Below, one piece after another: positions 11,931-24,098 of a stretch of DNA of 64,000 nucleotides; positions within the stretch are counted from its first letter, which is position 1, and every line of letters starts with the position of its first letter. The notes beneath the pieces are model-generated. The model was not told where the DNA came from. It saw only the letters and a list, made by a program, of their open reading frames with translations, and did no database searches. This stretch comes from Stenogyne calaminthoides (lineage: Eukaryota; Streptophyta; Magnoliopsida; Lamiales; Lamiaceae): positions 9,681,638 to 9,745,637 of the forward strand of contig JBBCBC010000031.1 in the NCBI GenBank assembly GCA_037126765.1, in the 5' to 3' direction. The position numbers were made by a program, and so were the translations under genes.

Positions 11931-14900
11931 ATGGGTGCTGCTTGTTGCTGCTTGAGGGATGACTGGGAAGATTTTGCTAACCCGAACAGCTCAATTTATA
12001 GGAACTGTATATGCCTTCAATGCTTCATCCAGAACTGCTTATATCTGGTATTTTATGTAGCTTTTTTATGCTTGATTTGTTAAATATGCAATTACTGTGA
12101 TAGAGTAATGTTCATTCGTCCTGATACTCTATAAATGAAGTTTATAGTGTCAAAGTCAATCTTCATCAAATGTCTAAAACCATACTGAATGCCTTGCTTT
12201 GATCTTTGTAACCTAACCATACTGCAGATATAATTGAATTAGAATGTCAGGTCAAAAGAACTATATCCCACATTGCCATCTAGATTTGCTTTCACAGTTT
12301 GAATACTGGATGCTTACTATTGCATTTTCCTGCAGTATGCATCACTGTGCCACAGAGGAGAAGAACGTGCCTTACCGTCTTCCACTCAGGGGACGGCATC
12401 TTTAAGTTCTATAGCATCAAATGACAACTCTTTAGCTGATATGTTTCGTGCTCCACCAAGACCTCTGCCTTATGATGCAGACCCAAGATATTTTCGCTTG
12501 CAGCGTGATGGACTGGTTTCCAGAAGGGAGAAAGGATCAAGTCATGCACATGAGGAAACTGAACCACTAAGAACAAGCGAAGATGATGAAGAATCTGAAT
12601 CACTGAGCAAGAAAAACAAATGGAACAAATTCACGTGTGAAGAAGCTTCCAAAGAATATAATTCGAGATCTTCGCTAAAGCTTTCATCAGCTAAACCAGC
12701 GGCTGGATATGCTCACATTTATACTTCCTCAGAAGATGAAGATGTCTGCCCCACATGTCTTGAAGGTAACAATAGTAATATATGTTCTCACCCCTTGATG
12801 TACTAATATTGAAATGGCTTTACTACATAGGAGGCCTCTGCTCCCCTTTTTCTTAAAATGCTCTTTTTTTTTTTTTTTTAAAGAATGGAATGTTAACATT
12901 ATTGCTACCATCTCATTCAAAGTTAAAATGAAATTAGGGAAAAGGTTTTTTATAGTCCTGTAAGTTTGCCCATTTATGGTTTTAGGACAGTCCACTTCGC
13001 CAAATTGAATTTTGTCCTGCTAATGTTCAAAATTCAACTTTTTAGTCCCTTTTAGTCTTTTAACACCCTACAATGGGTTAGCAACCGATTTTGAGCTGAC
13101 GTGTCATTCTTCTTCTCAAATTTATGTATTTTTTAATTTTAAAATCGCCCTGTTAACTTTCAAAACCGGTTATTAACTCGTTGTAGCCGGTCTAAGGACT
13201 AATAACTTTCAATTCAGGAAGTTGGAGTGACTTGAAACAAAAAAATGAGCAAACTTGCAGAACTAAAAAAAAATATTTTCCCAAAAAATTATTTTCTGAG
13301 ACCAATTTTTTTGCAATAACTAAGCATCAATACTTGACTTGAATGGCCATTAGTTTGGATCTGAAATTCCTTGACAGTGGTCAAGACATTTTCTTCTTTC
13401 TGATCTGAGTTCATGAATATTGCTACAAATTGGTCTCTTGTTTCTTGATTTCATAACTTTACTTTTGCATATTCTGATGCATCCTTGTGCAGAGTATACT
13501 GAAGAAAACCCAAAAATAGTGACAAACTGTTCTCACCATTTCCATCTTGGCTGTATATATGAGTGGATGGAAAGAAGCGATAACTGCCCAGTCTGTGGCA
13601 AGGTAATGTCTGATCCTTCCTGTTATATTTCTGTTGGCATCTATGTTAGTTTAGCATCATTGTATTCACGATTCTTTAGATATTGCAATCTTATTTTTGT
13701 ATGCATCATTAGGCTCTCATTCATAAGGAAAATCAGCTTCAGTCACACGCCTTCTATGACTGTGTTTGGCAATGTGCTTTCAGATATTCACTGAGCCCTG
13801 CATGTTCTTTTTTTAATGAGTTATAATTGTGCAGCTAAATTTTTTATTAAAAGCTAGCATACACAAATCACGTCAATAATTTTCCTTTTTTCTCATTGGT
13901 TATCATACGATTATGCAATAAATTTCTTATTTTTACTGTTTCTAGTGAATGTTTTCACATTTGGTTCCTTATGCTACTGGCTGGAACAATTATCATCTTG
14001 TTAGTTAATTCAATATTTTAGATAGATTCAATTTGCACTTCGTATTATGATTATGCTTCCCTTTCTACAAATGCCATAGATGCATGCTATTTGCCCCTAT
14101 AATGATATATACAGGCCTTGTTTACTGCATTAGGTTGGATTTTTTTTAGTAGTGTCTCATTTTGTCGAACGTTTATATGATTAATGGTCCAATTGATTCT
14201 GGATTTGAGTGATAAAATGCTTAATTTAGGTGGGATAGAATTTATCCAACATCAGTTGTCCGAGTGGTTTCATGGGAGTGTTGAGTAGTTAATCATTTAA
14301 ACTTTGCAATTTTATCTTATCAAAGAATCAACCCAGCTGATAACCATTCTGGCAAATTGCAAATTTGAAAGTAAATGAGTTCACATAGAATTGCCATCCT
14401 GATGACATTCATAGAAGGAGGGTCGGAATATGAAATGATGACTGCCTACTTGAATGGTTTTTCAGTAATTAAGATGGTACAGGCCTATGATAGACGAAAT
14501 TGGAATAACAGTTGGATAATCCCTCAACCCTTTTGTGATGTGCAGTTCTTGGAGAATGGGGCAGGGTGGAAAAGAGTTTGAACATATATACTTCCTCCTA
14601 CACGCTAAACTGATGTTTAAGGATGTTTTACATGAATTCATTGCATAACAAAAAATATATGTGTAACATGACATTTTTACACTTCTGTTTACCTACTTGG
14701 AGTAGATTTGCTTAGTTAATGCATACTATCACAAAAACAAGTAAAATCAAAATTGGAATATGATGTTTAGCTCTCTTAGATTACTACAGAGTTACTATTA
14801 CTTTGAGTGAAAAATCCTTCTCTTGAAACAGTTAAAATGGGTTGGAGGAGAGTAATAAATAAAGGAATACAATTCCATTATGGTGGAGTTTTGGAAATTT

Positions 14901-15323
14901 AAACTCGTGTAGCCACTAAATTGGGTTCAAACCATGGATGAGTTAGCTACTATACTAATTGCTGAGAAACTTGTTAAACTGTTCTACATAACATTTTTAA
15001 AATGTAGCCTGTGTCATAACAGTCCTCTCAAGGCTGAGGTATATTGTAGTATTTATCAGTTGAGCTCATTATATACACCATTTGCACCTTGCAACTAAAA
15101 TGTGTTTTTAATAGTATTAGTTGTTTTACCAAAAAATATTACTAGTTTTTAGTATTAGTTGTTTTTGCTACTGAAAAGTATTAGTTGATGTACAACTGTT
15201 GTGCAAGAGTGTTACTCTACAAGTTTTGTGCTTGATGCCTGCATCTGCTGATGTTAAATCTGACATTGGTTATTCGTTCGGACTTTTGATATATAGGTGA
15301 TGGCATTCAATGAGACGCCCTGA
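11931..15323 (+). CDS. RING-type E3 ubiquitin ligase, At3g02290-like
   Basis: Transfers ubiquitin from an E2 to substrates through a C-terminal RING finger. Four coding exons (11931-12047, 12336-12765, 13493-13602, 15297-15323) give 684 nt, 227 residues, with GT-AG junctions in frame. It begins MGAACCCLRDDWEDFANPNS, a Gly2 plus Cys cluster that could be lipidated for membrane anchoring (inference). It continues through RAPPRPLPYDADPRYFRLQR and a Ser/Glu-rich linker. The RING starts at VCPTCLEEYTEENP, then CSHHFHLGCIYEWMERSDNC and CPVCGK, and the protein ends VMAFNETP. The order of zinc ligands fits a RING-H2 finger. This matches the small plant family of uncharacterised ligases typified by At3g02290 (from memory). 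Intron 2 holds a MITE. Confidence 0.94.
12937..13282. mobile_element. MULE-like MITE inside intron 2 of the RING gene
   Basis: Left end gggaaaaggttttttatagt and right end, reversed, gggaaaatatttttttttag. Both are followed by a stretch with (c/t)tg(t/c)aagtttgc and then an extended inverted resemblance. The candidate 9-bp flanks atgaaatta and aaaaaatta match at 7 of 9 positions. No coding capacity. It sits between exons 2 and 3 without disturbing the splice sites. Confidence 0.65.
15105..15190. repeat. Degenerate agtattagttg repeat in RING gene intron 3
   Basis: Three copies of (a/t)gtattagttg are spaced by tttttgctactgaaaa-type linkers. The same word pattern occurs in introns of the next two genes (16215-16440 and 18025-18175). 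Confidence 0.6.
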
Positions 15324-15879
15324 AGTTGAGGTCGTGGATGAAACCTAATACCGACCCACAGAAGAACGAATACATGACAAGGACCAAGTGTAAAGCCCAT
15401 TGTATATACCGCACTTTAAATATGATATATGCTTTGCTGATGCTTTTACCAGCACATCATACTTTTTCTGCAAAATGCTTATTTAACTATGGTTGTATTT
15501 TTCACAACTGCCGTTTCATGTGAGGGAGAATCAATGCTCAAATGTACTACGTATTTCCCTATTTTAATCAGCTTAAGCTTATAGATGTATGTATCATGTG
15601 TGTCAAAATTCACCTCAAGAATCTCAAATCCCACATTATCTTATATAACCTATTTTGCACCAGAGTATGTATATCTTGTGCTTTATTATTTGAAACGAAA
15701 TATGCAATCACATATTGTTTTGTAATAATTGAACAATCTTACATAGTAGAATTTCATCTTCTCACTGGACTCGACCTTATAATGTGTACACAGTTGATAC
15801 TAATTGAAAGTCGTAGCCCACATAATTGAACAATCTTACATATACAAAACCTGTCACAATTCACAAGCAGTAAAAGCTC

Positions 15880-16781
15880 TTAAGCCTGCGGTAAAACAGA
15901 GCATTCTGGACAGGGAAAACAGCCTCTTTCCCGACAATTCTTACAAGGAGGAGAAGAAGAAACGGGTTTGGATTTCACACCAAAAGCACGATTTTTATCA
16001 TCGATAACGGGAGTAAAATTGAAGGGCCCCCCTTCTTTGATAAGGCCCGATCCTTTGCATTTGGGGCAGGGTATCAGCTTCAGGTCTCCGCATCTCTTGC
16101 ACATCCCCAATGAACTGTTTATTCACATCGTAAAATGCATGCGTCTCAGTATAAACCATAATTGATGTAAATACTTGTGTAATTCTTGATATTAGAGTTA
16201 CAATTGTGTGCACCAAAATCAGCTAATACTGTTAAAAAACCACACCATGCTGCACAACTGATGTTGTTCAGTAGAAACAAATATCACTGACTTACTAATG
16301 CTAATACTGTTTAGTGAAAACAAGGAATAATGTTCACTGAAAATAACTAATACTGTTTGGTTATATCAACTGATACTGTTCACTGAAAACAACCAATACT
16401 GTTCATTAAAAACAAGTAATACTGCTAAAAAGAACACACCATTTCACGGTATACTATACCATTGTATACAAAAATTTGGCTTGATATTACCTAGGCTATC
16501 TTCAATTTTTATGTTTGTGTCCCTAGTTTCATTACGTGAAGTGAAAAGAGTAAGCAAGAATTGTGTTTTAGTTGGAATTTAAAGCAGTTGAAGATTTACC
16601 TGCGTTGAGAAGTAGAGATGAAGGAATCGATCTTAGGGGCGGAAATGGTGGCGGAGAGGAGCAGAGCTCCGACTGTGTAGCCTGCGATTTCATTTGCTGT
16701 TATGTGCTCAAACATTTCTCCTTTCTCAGACTCTCGCATACGATCAAACTCATCCTTTAATCTTTCTATTATCTTATCCAT
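15880..16781 (-). CDS. Small DnaJ-type cysteine-rich zinc-finger protein
   Basis: Two exons (16781-16600, 16114-15880) give 417 nt, 138 residues, with GT-AG in frame. The N-terminal part begins MDKIIERLKDEFDRMRE and continues with NEIAGYTVGALLLSATISAP, a moderately hydrophobic stretch that could be a membrane segment. The C-terminal half has four Cys pairs: CKRCG, CPKCKGSG, CKNCRERG and CPEC. This is the zinc-finger arrangement of DnaJ (CXXCXGXG repeats), partly degenerate and without a J domain. Similar short plant proteins are annotated DnaJ-related (At2g24395-type, from memory) and may act in redox or protein folding; that role is inferred. The ATG at 16781 was preferred over an upstream in-frame GTG. 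Confidence 0.87.
16215..16440. repeat. Degenerate taatactgttcactgaaaac repeat in the zinc-finger gene intron
   Basis: Six or more imperfect copies of the word aatactgttcactgaaaac, roughly 20-40 bp apart. This is the reverse complement of the motif in the MYB intron (cactgaacagtattagttg). No terminal structure was found. Confidence 0.7.
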
Positions 16782-16837
16782 CACCACCAAACTAATCTAT
16801 TACTTAAATAAAAGTATATTCAAACTTTAATATCAGT

Positions 16838-16911
16838 GGCCCATTAGCTCAGTTGGTTAGAGCGTCGTGCTAATAACGCGAAGGTCGCAGGTTCGAGACC
16901 TGCATGGGCCA
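16838..16911 (+). tRNA. tRNA-Ile (anticodon AAU)
   Basis: A 74-nt cloverleaf. The acceptor stem ggcccat pairs with atgggcc, the D arm is gctc/gagc, and the anticodon stem tcgtg/cgcga closes loop ctaataa, giving anticodon AAT. The T arm is gcagg ttcgaga cctgc. The discriminator base is A and no CCA is encoded, as in eukaryotic nuclear genes. A and B boxes are intact, there is no intron, and a run of five T follows at 16921, a likely Pol III terminator. Confidence 0.97.
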
Positions 16912-17136
16912 AACGTAAAATTTTTATAATTCTTTGGTTTTCTTTATTTTAATTTCACTCCATTTTCTGAGTATCTTTGGAAGCCTTATCAATCAAAGTA
17001 TGTAAAATAGATACGAAATTCCGTTATTTACTGAAAACAATTCTTACATTAAATCACACAGTTACAACATTAGAATTTAGAAATGAAATGTTTGCTGTAT
17101 AACTAACCCATTTCTTTAAAATAAGCCTAAACTTGC

Positions 17137-18297
17137 TCAAAACATAAAGCCTCCATTATAATCAACTACATCTCCTTCAAAAGAAGAACAATAATCAGGT
17201 TGGTTTTGATCATCCAGATTCCATAATCCACCCAACAAGTAGCAATCAGATGGAATGAAATCAGACATTGCTGCAGCTTCTTGATGCACAAACTGATAAT
17301 GATTCTCGATGCTCGCAAACTCGATTTCTGCTACATTCTTCACCTTATCATCCTCTGCTGCTTCAATAAATTGATCATTAATATTACTATCAGATTGAAA
17401 TGATCCCAGCTGTTTCTTGAATGCTTTCCTTTTTTCTTGCTTCATCATCTCATCACAAGTACTCTTCCTCTTGATCTTGAAATGAGTTCTCCAGTAATTT
17501 TTAATATCATTGTCTGTTCTTCCAGGCAAATATCTTGCTATGGTGGACCATCTATGCACCAAAATAAATATTTATAGAAGATTACACATACTATACATAA
17601 GTTAAAGTAGGTCCCATTAAATTTGCCTTTCAAAATAGTACAAACTATGCAAAGTCCATATAAGTAATAATAAAACCTTTTTTTGATACAACATTACATG
17701 TGATGTGAGGACTAAAATATCTTTTAACAACTCCCATAACATACATGTGTTAACTTAAATAATTTGAAGAGGCTATTAAAAATTCAACACATAAGTAAAT
17801 AATTAAAAAAATTACTTGTTTCCCCATAGAGCATGAAGTTCAATGATGATTGCTTCTTCCTGAGGAGTTAAATGTCCCTTTTTAAGGCCAGGCCTCAAGT
17901 AATTCACCCACCTCAACCTGCAACTCTTCCCACTCCTATTCAAACCTGTTTAATTTTCCAATACTTAATTAGTCTCAAAACATGCAACATTATACTATGA
18001 AAGTAGGCAAAATGTGTCTTTTTCAACCGTATTAGTTGTTTTTATTGAACAATATTAGCTGTATTCCCTGAACATGATTATTTTCACTGAACAGTATTGT
18101 CTGATTAAAGGATTGATGGTTTTCGCTGAACAGTATTACTTGATTGTATTGAACAGTATTAGTTGTATACCTGTAGAGTTGGAGACAGAGCTCCATCTTC
18201 CTTCACCATTGTAGTTGATATATTGAACAAGCAGCTTATCTTCTTGAGGAGTCCATGGCCCTTTTCTCCACCCTTGTGAATCATGACTACTTCCCAT
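17137..18297 (-). CDS. R2R3-MYB transcription factor (MYB59/48/27-like)
   Basis: DNA-binding regulator in the nucleus. Exons are 18297-18171, 17945-17816 and 17551-17137 (672 nt, 223 residues), with GT-AG and in frame. It has two MYB repeats. R2 is WRKGPWTPQEDKLLVQYI through GEGRWSSV to CRLRWVNYL. R3 starts KKGHLTPQEEAIIIELHALW and ends IARYLPGRTDNDIKNYWRTH. The regular Trp spacing is kept (Phe/Ile replaces the first R3 Trp, as usual in plants). A basic stretch KQEKRKAFKKQ and an acidic C-terminal region ending NGGFMF follow. Motifs GLNRSGKSCRLRWVNYL and LTPQEE suggest the MYB27/48/59 neighbourhood, but subgroup and target genes cannot be settled here. The two-intron structure is standard for the family. 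Confidence 0.93.
18025..18175. repeat. Degenerate gaacagtattagttg repeat in MYB intron 1
   Basis: Five imperfect copies of gaacagtatt(a/g), alternating with ttttcactgaac or attagttgt words, run up to the splice donor of exon 1. Motif shared with the two neighbouring genes. Confidence 0.65.
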
Positions 18298-19003
18298 TTT
18301 ATTAACACTTCAAATTAATTCCCCTTTTCTAAATTTTCACTGTTTTTTTATTTATTTATTTATTTGTAGCTATATATGATACACAACCAAATCTCTACAT
18401 ATATATACACACAGAGAGAGACTATTATTATGTTGTCAGCTTTCACTCTGGTTATTAGTAGTACAATAAATTAATTAAATATGGTGATCTCATTAGCACT
18501 AAACCTGGCTTAACACACTAAATCTTTCTTCTTTGTTACCAAATCACCATTTGTACGTTTCACAACCTGACACCTGTTCCTTCTAGATTCTCCACCAATA
18601 TGCTTCCAACATGTGTTTTGGCAACATGACAATGAAACAAAAATATTAAGACATTATTTGTTTGCAATTTTGAAGGGATTTGAAATCCTTTACATAAATT
18701 TTGAAATGATTCATATAAAATAAAAAGTGTATTTAAATTTTGTATATATTTGGAAGCCTTGATTTTATAGAATTTGATAAAGTAGAATTTAAAAAAAAAA
18801 GATAATAGAAAGAATATTACCGCATATTATAAAAGAATAATATAAGAAATAATTGAATGATTAATTATACATATATGATGATAATAAAATAAAAAATGAG
18901 AAAAAACATTGAGTGGAATATATAATAATAACTAAAAAAATGTGTGATAGATGATTGATAATGTATTAGAAATTATGTTAGAATAAGATAAGATAGGTAT
19001 ATT
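18298..19003. other. MYB gene upstream region and intergenic spacer
   Basis: Read on the minus strand, a TATA-like gtatatatatgt lies near 18398-18410, about 100 bp upstream of the MYB ATG, next to a ct/ga-rich tract. Beyond it the sequence is AT-rich, with no gene recognised. Confidence 0.4.
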
Positions 19004-19421
19004 CAGTGGCGGAGCCAGAAATTTCGTTGTGAGAGACCCAATTTATATTGACAAAAATTCGTATGAGAGGGAGTACAATTTAACACAAATCAACACTCAT
19101 TCTTTCCAAAGTGTTAAAATGATATGCCCAGTTCCAAAGTATATTACGTCTTACCGTGAGACGATATCTCAGCAAGTGTGTCTCGTTTATAATAGAGCAT
19201 GCATATATGCACTTTCAATTTTTTTTTATATATATTCAAAAAATAAAAAAAAAATGTATTTTCTGAAAATTGAACACTGAATGCTTAGAAAAATACACCA
19301 TCTATCATCACTCAACCACATATCAAATTAATAAAGAGTTATACTATATTATACATATGAAAATTTCAAAGGGGTTGGAGGCCCAATAATCCCCTTGACC
19401 CCAATGCAGCTCCACCACTTG
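19004..19421. mobile_element. Probable hAT-like MITE (cagtggcggagcc ends)
   Basis: The left end cagtggcggagccag and the right end, reversed, caagtggtggagctg are imperfect inverted repeats of a type frequent in plant genomes. No clean 8-bp duplication was found, so boundaries are uncertain. It contains a copy of the dispersed gtctcac-type repeat near 19060-19190. Short ORFs inside are not convincing proteins. Confidence 0.5.
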
Positions 19422-20460
19422 ATATATATTAAAAGTATTATAGAGTAGAATTTTGAAAATTTTAGAAACCTATACTAAAATCTTAATAAATAAACGAAGC
19501 ATAAACAAACAAAGCATCGGGATAATTTACAACTAGTATTTCGTATGTACAACTTGTCCTTTCTATAAGAGGTAATTAATCGAAGATGTATAAATATCGC
19601 TTTGGGTAATAATTAACAAATCATACGAAATAAATTAATTGTAGTACTAGGCATCAGGTGAAGTATTCATAGGAATTAACTATTTTGAACCCCTATAATC
19701 TAATAATAGGTCTTTGCTCCATCAATTTAAACACCTCTATATAATAGTTTCATTATTTTGTTGCGTAACTTGATGAAATTCTTTTGATATTATATATATA
19801 TTATTACATGATATTGGATTTTACTTTCAGTTCTTAAGTAGTGCTAGTCTTTATGAGTTATTAAAATATTCTACAAAAGCATAATTATCTATTAATTTAA
19901 TTAATTAGCAATCCGCCAATCCCGATCAAAATACTTGAGTACGTAGATACATTCTTTTTCCATGAAAAACTAAGTGTCTTCTTGATAAATGTTTTTAGGG
20001 ATCGAGGCTGTATGTTTTCACAGTGAACCAGGTTTAGAGGTTTACTTGAATTTTTGTTTTTCAAGATTCACCATTTAGTATGTAAGTATCTAGGTTCATC
20101 ACGTGAAGTATTGTTTAAACAATGACTGATTTTATGTGTCGTTCTTCTCAAAATTACTAAACAATGATACTTTAAAGAAAATGTTGAGTTATAGAGCATG
20201 ATCAACTGCTTCACATCCCAATTTCTAGATGAGTATTCGAGTTGAATGGACTTTTAGGGTTACGATTGAGTTTCGGGTATAAATAAATAAACATCTAATT
20301 TACTGTATTTACTATCATTGAATATATATTACTAGTAAATTTTATAATTTGGTAGTGCCCCAAACATAATAATTCTCAACAAATTGAATCAACAAATCTG
20401 TATATTTTTTTGTTTCTATTAATTACTCCGTAATTGCAGTTCAATTTCTAATATACATAT
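19422..20460. other. Intergenic, AT-rich, nothing recognised
   Basis: No ORF of note, no RNA gene and no bounded repeat. Ends in a (ta)n tract at 20456-20470. Confidence 0.5.
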
Positions 20461-20464
20461 ATAT

Positions 20465-20540
20465 ATATATATTTTTTGATCGGGCAAAATAGACATATAT
20501 TAAACTATAGCTCAACTGGTCAAGAAAAACCATTGAGTTC
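20465..20540 (-). mobile_element. Possible LINE 3' end, split by the Tat element
   Basis: A T-rich run followed by gatcgggcaaaatagacat resembles a reversed LINE 3' end. LINE-coding remnants on the same strand resume at 34617-34800, immediately beyond the LTR element that interrupts them. This half is inferred from position and is non-coding. Confidence 0.35.
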
Positions 20541-21736
20541 TGTTGTGTTCGATATAATAATTCAGCATTTATCGAACACGTAAGAGCGACACGTGTAATA
20601 TTTATTAAAATAATCATGCCCGGTGGACAAGTGTGCTCGCCGACCATCAACCAAACAAGTTTGTTCGGCCAGCTCGCCACTTGTAGCACAAAGCAGACAT
20701 ACTCGCCACTCAGATCAGGAAATAAAGAATCAAATGAGCTAAGTCAAGAGGGCTCAGACAAATCTGAGGGCTCAGACAAGTCTGAGGCCACGAACAAGTC
20801 TGAGGACTCAGACAGCCTAAATGCTCAGACTATCCCGAAGGGTCGGTATGTCAAGAACTCGGATATCACGAAGACTCGGATAATCGAGGATCGATATCTT
20901 TCGGTGCTTTCGGACATCGGAGGGTTCAGATATCCTGAAGACTCAGACATTCACCTGAGGGATCAGTATGCTCGCAGCACAGACATCCTGAGGGTCAGTA
21001 TGTTCGGTACTCAGACATTCACGAGGATCGGTATCTTGCAACCTGACGGACATCGAGGGTCGATTATGTTCGCATTTTCGGATATCACGAAGGCAAACAT
21101 CCCAAGACCCAGACATCATGAGGACTCAGTATGCTCGAGGAGGACAGTATTCCAGCATAAAACTGACATGATTAAAGGCGCGATCAAAACATCCAGCCGA
21201 GTAAAAGATTGATTTGGACGATCAAAAAGGTGCCTTATAGACAAGCAAAAACGAAAGATCAATCTAGAAGACGGAGTTGGAAAGGTAGCAGCATCACAAG
21301 AGTTCTTGCATGGGTTCAAGTCACCGTCATGCATGCTTTTTGAGTGCTATAAATAGAAGGAAAAATAACAAGAGACAGGTTACAAAAAAATTTCCCAAAA
21401 AGAGTTACACACACACAAAAAATCCCCGGAGAGGTGAGGTACAGAAAAATTCGAGTGATCATCCACACATACAGGAACCCTAGCACTCATATGCTAACTC
21501 TCTAAATCATCTTCATCTGTAACGATTCATCTTCATAAGGTGTATCAAATATTATGCGTGTAAAGCTCGCAATATCACATCCCCGGCTTGTATATGCCCC
21601 GGAGTAGTCATTTCTCGATTTAACTTGGGTCAACAAATTCATCTTATTTACAGTTTATTTTACACGTGCATGTTTTGTTTGTGAGTCGTTTCCGAATTAG
21701 CCACATCATATTCCCCAAATAAAACGACTCGCGACA
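20541..21736 (+). repeat. 5' LTR of Tat element 1
   Basis: 1196 bp, starting TGTTGTG and ending GCGACA. Between about 20830 and 21130 it holds imperfect tandem units built from ctcagacat, tgagggtcagtatg and ttcggt words. A TATA box tataaata at 21348-21355 is the probable promoter core, and a poly(A)-type region follows. Compared with the 3' LTR it is about 100 bp shorter. Confidence 0.93.
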
Positions 21737-21738
21737 AC

Positions 21739-21755
21739 TGGCGCTAGAAGGAGGG
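21739..21755 (+). other. Primer-binding-site-like sequence
   Basis: tggcgctagaaggaggg starts two bases after the LTR end. The TGGCGC start is typical of tRNA-primed gypsy elements of this lineage; the exact tRNA was not identified. Confidence 0.6.
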
Positions 21756-21824
21756 TGGTTTTTTCACCAAAAAACCAAACCATACACAAACCCATAGCAA
21801 GCCGAGGCAGGAAAAAGAAATATA

Positions 21825-23474
21825 ATGCCTCAATCTAGGAATACACAAACAGAGAGGTCGGGGCAAAGTCGACCTCATGACAGGAAAGAGGCTCAGCGCC
21901 AGCCTCAAAAAGATCAGATAGTGGAGACCATCAATCTTGAGGATATTGCTAATGATCCGGCGGCCACAACAAATGCCATCACTTTCTTACACGAACGTAA
22001 AAAGAGAGGGGTAAAAAAGAGTTGACCAAGTTAAAAACTCAAGAAGATGAAGATCGACACTCGCGATACACCGATAAGCGAGCAAGTTAAAAAAAAAAAA
22101 TCGCGAAGCGAATGAATAAATAAAAAATCGATGATACGTCGATGACGAAACGGCCTCGGTCTAGACCATCAGCGTTTGGACGTTTGAGGCTCTCCGCCAA
22201 AGACCGAATCGACAATAATAGGCGACAGGCTCCAGGGAAGGAACAACCAATAAACATGCCCGCACATTCAGATCTTCATGATCATCCGACGCCGAACAAA
22301 AATCGGCGGGAACAAAATTGTCTATCCATCATCGATTGGGTAGTCAAGAACGAAGCTTGAAAGGGGACTACCCTATCATTAAGCATGACCCACGGGTCAT
22401 CATGATGGGAACTTACCCCGATCTAAGTCTGTCGGGCCCACAAAATTTGCGAATGCAGAAAGCCATCGAGGGTTCTGAGCCGAGGCGACCGCGACCAAAA
22501 GGCCACCTCGAAGCGAAAGCATAATACTGGCCGCCACTATCACCGGCCGATCATGGCGGCCGAAATATAAGAGAAAGTAGCGAAGGCCCACCACGGTCCC
22601 CATGTTCGATGCCGAAGTTTGACCCAGATGTCCATCTCAAAGAAATATTCGGGACTTTATGATCGTGAATGGGTGCCACAGACGCAACGCAAATCTTTAT
22701 CGTTTCCCATAACTTTGGGTGATCGGGCACATAGATGGTTCTCTAATTTGTTCATTGCGTCCATCACATCTTTTCGCTCAATTGGGACAACAATTTCGCC
22801 CCACTTTTTCATCCATGTAAAGCCAAATACCAAAAACAAAGATAGGCGATTTTTCCCAACCAAGAGGTGAGTCGGATCGAGCATACATCAAAAGATTTGA
22901 TAAATATTTGTATGATGGGGCCCCAGGTTGAAGAGGATGCCAAGATCCTCGCGGTGGTCGGGGTTCGACCTCGAATATTGACATGTGGAAAGCCATGCAT
23001 CAAGACTGGCCGAACACATATTCAGAATTCCGAGAGCGAGCGGCCAAAATCATAGCCATGCAAGATTTGCTCGCCCAATCACGATTGGGTCAGGAACCTA
23101 CAACTAAGAAAGTTTTTGGGAAGAAAGTAATGAATGAAGGGTACAAACCCCCGTGCTCTTTTCAAACCATTCAAGAAAGAAGCAGGAAGAAACGGCCTAC
23201 GAAGTCTTCTCGGGCGTTTCAAATAAAAACAATTTTCAACCAAATCAGAGATCGGGATATGTTGGATAGGCCGAGAAGAATTATAATGGACAAGCATCGG
23301 CTTAATGCTTCCAAATATTCTAATTATCACGAGTACATCGGGCACAACACAGAAGATTATCGCGATTTACTTCGCCAACTTTGGAAGCTATACGAAGATA
23401 ATCGTCTTACCCAATTCCTAAAAAAGCCGGCACAGAGAGACTTTAACGTAAAGAATGAAGATCAAGGCCGGTAA
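21825..23474 (+). pseudogene. Tat element 1 gag, frameshifted
   Basis: Capsid polyprotein that packages element RNA. The start MPQSRNTQTERSGQSRPHDR follows the PBS by 70 bp. The core appears in pieces: a capsid-like stretch with DRAHRWFSNLFIASITSF near 22690-22770, then WKAMHQDWPNTYSEFRERAA at 22983 onward. The C-terminal part reads NYHEYIGHNTEDYRDLLRQL, which corresponds to a CCHC-like knuckle with both outer Cys replaced by Tyr. Several frameshifts and stops separate the pieces. Confidence 0.8.
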
Positions 23475-23822
23475 ACGAAAAGTAACCAAACATCCGATGT
23501 GATCCCGAAGAATCACGTAAGAGGTCTGAATTACCTAAAAGAGGGCCTCCTACTGTGGGAAGAGGTCGAGAAAGTCAAGAGATCCACATGATACGTCCTG
23601 AATATGGTCCAGTGGGTGGATGTTACCAGGCACCAACATTATCGAACAGACGTAAGAAGATGGAGATGCGTGCCATGCAAAGCATTCATCAGGTGAAGGT
23701 GGCGAAAGCACATCACCTAAAGACGCCACCCTCTCACCAAATCATGTTTTCGAGGACGATCTCGACGGTATAATTACTCCCCACAATGACTCTTAACCAT
23801 CGATTGCTGCGTCTCCGCCGGG

Positions 23823-24098
23823 TTGAACACCGCCTCCCCGGTTGATACCGGAGCTTACGCGAACATTTTGTTCGTCAACACTCTTCACCAAATGGAAAAG
23901 CAAGTTGGGGACTTGAGCAGTTATATTGAACCGTGTGATCATACCATTATGGGTTTTGGGGAATCTGTAACCCGACCCTATGGTATGATTAGGTTAGGAG
24001 TCGAGTTAGAATCAACTCTAAATCCGGAGATCCGACGAACTAGAATGCTAGATTTTGTAATCGCCGATGCTCAAAATCTACTTATAACGGGTTCCTAG
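23823..24098 (+). pseudogene. Tat element 1 aspartic protease
   Basis: Reads SPVDTGAYANILFVNTLHQM, with the catalytic DTGA motif, followed by IMGFGESVTRPYGMIRLGV. This is the retropepsin domain that processes the polyprotein. It ends at a stop (TAG) after LLITGS, where the family continues toward RT. Confidence 0.85.

Noticed and set aside
13420..13794. A 124-codon ORF covering RING exon 3.
   Set aside because: Only 13493-13602 is exon; the rest is intron sequence that happens to stay open.
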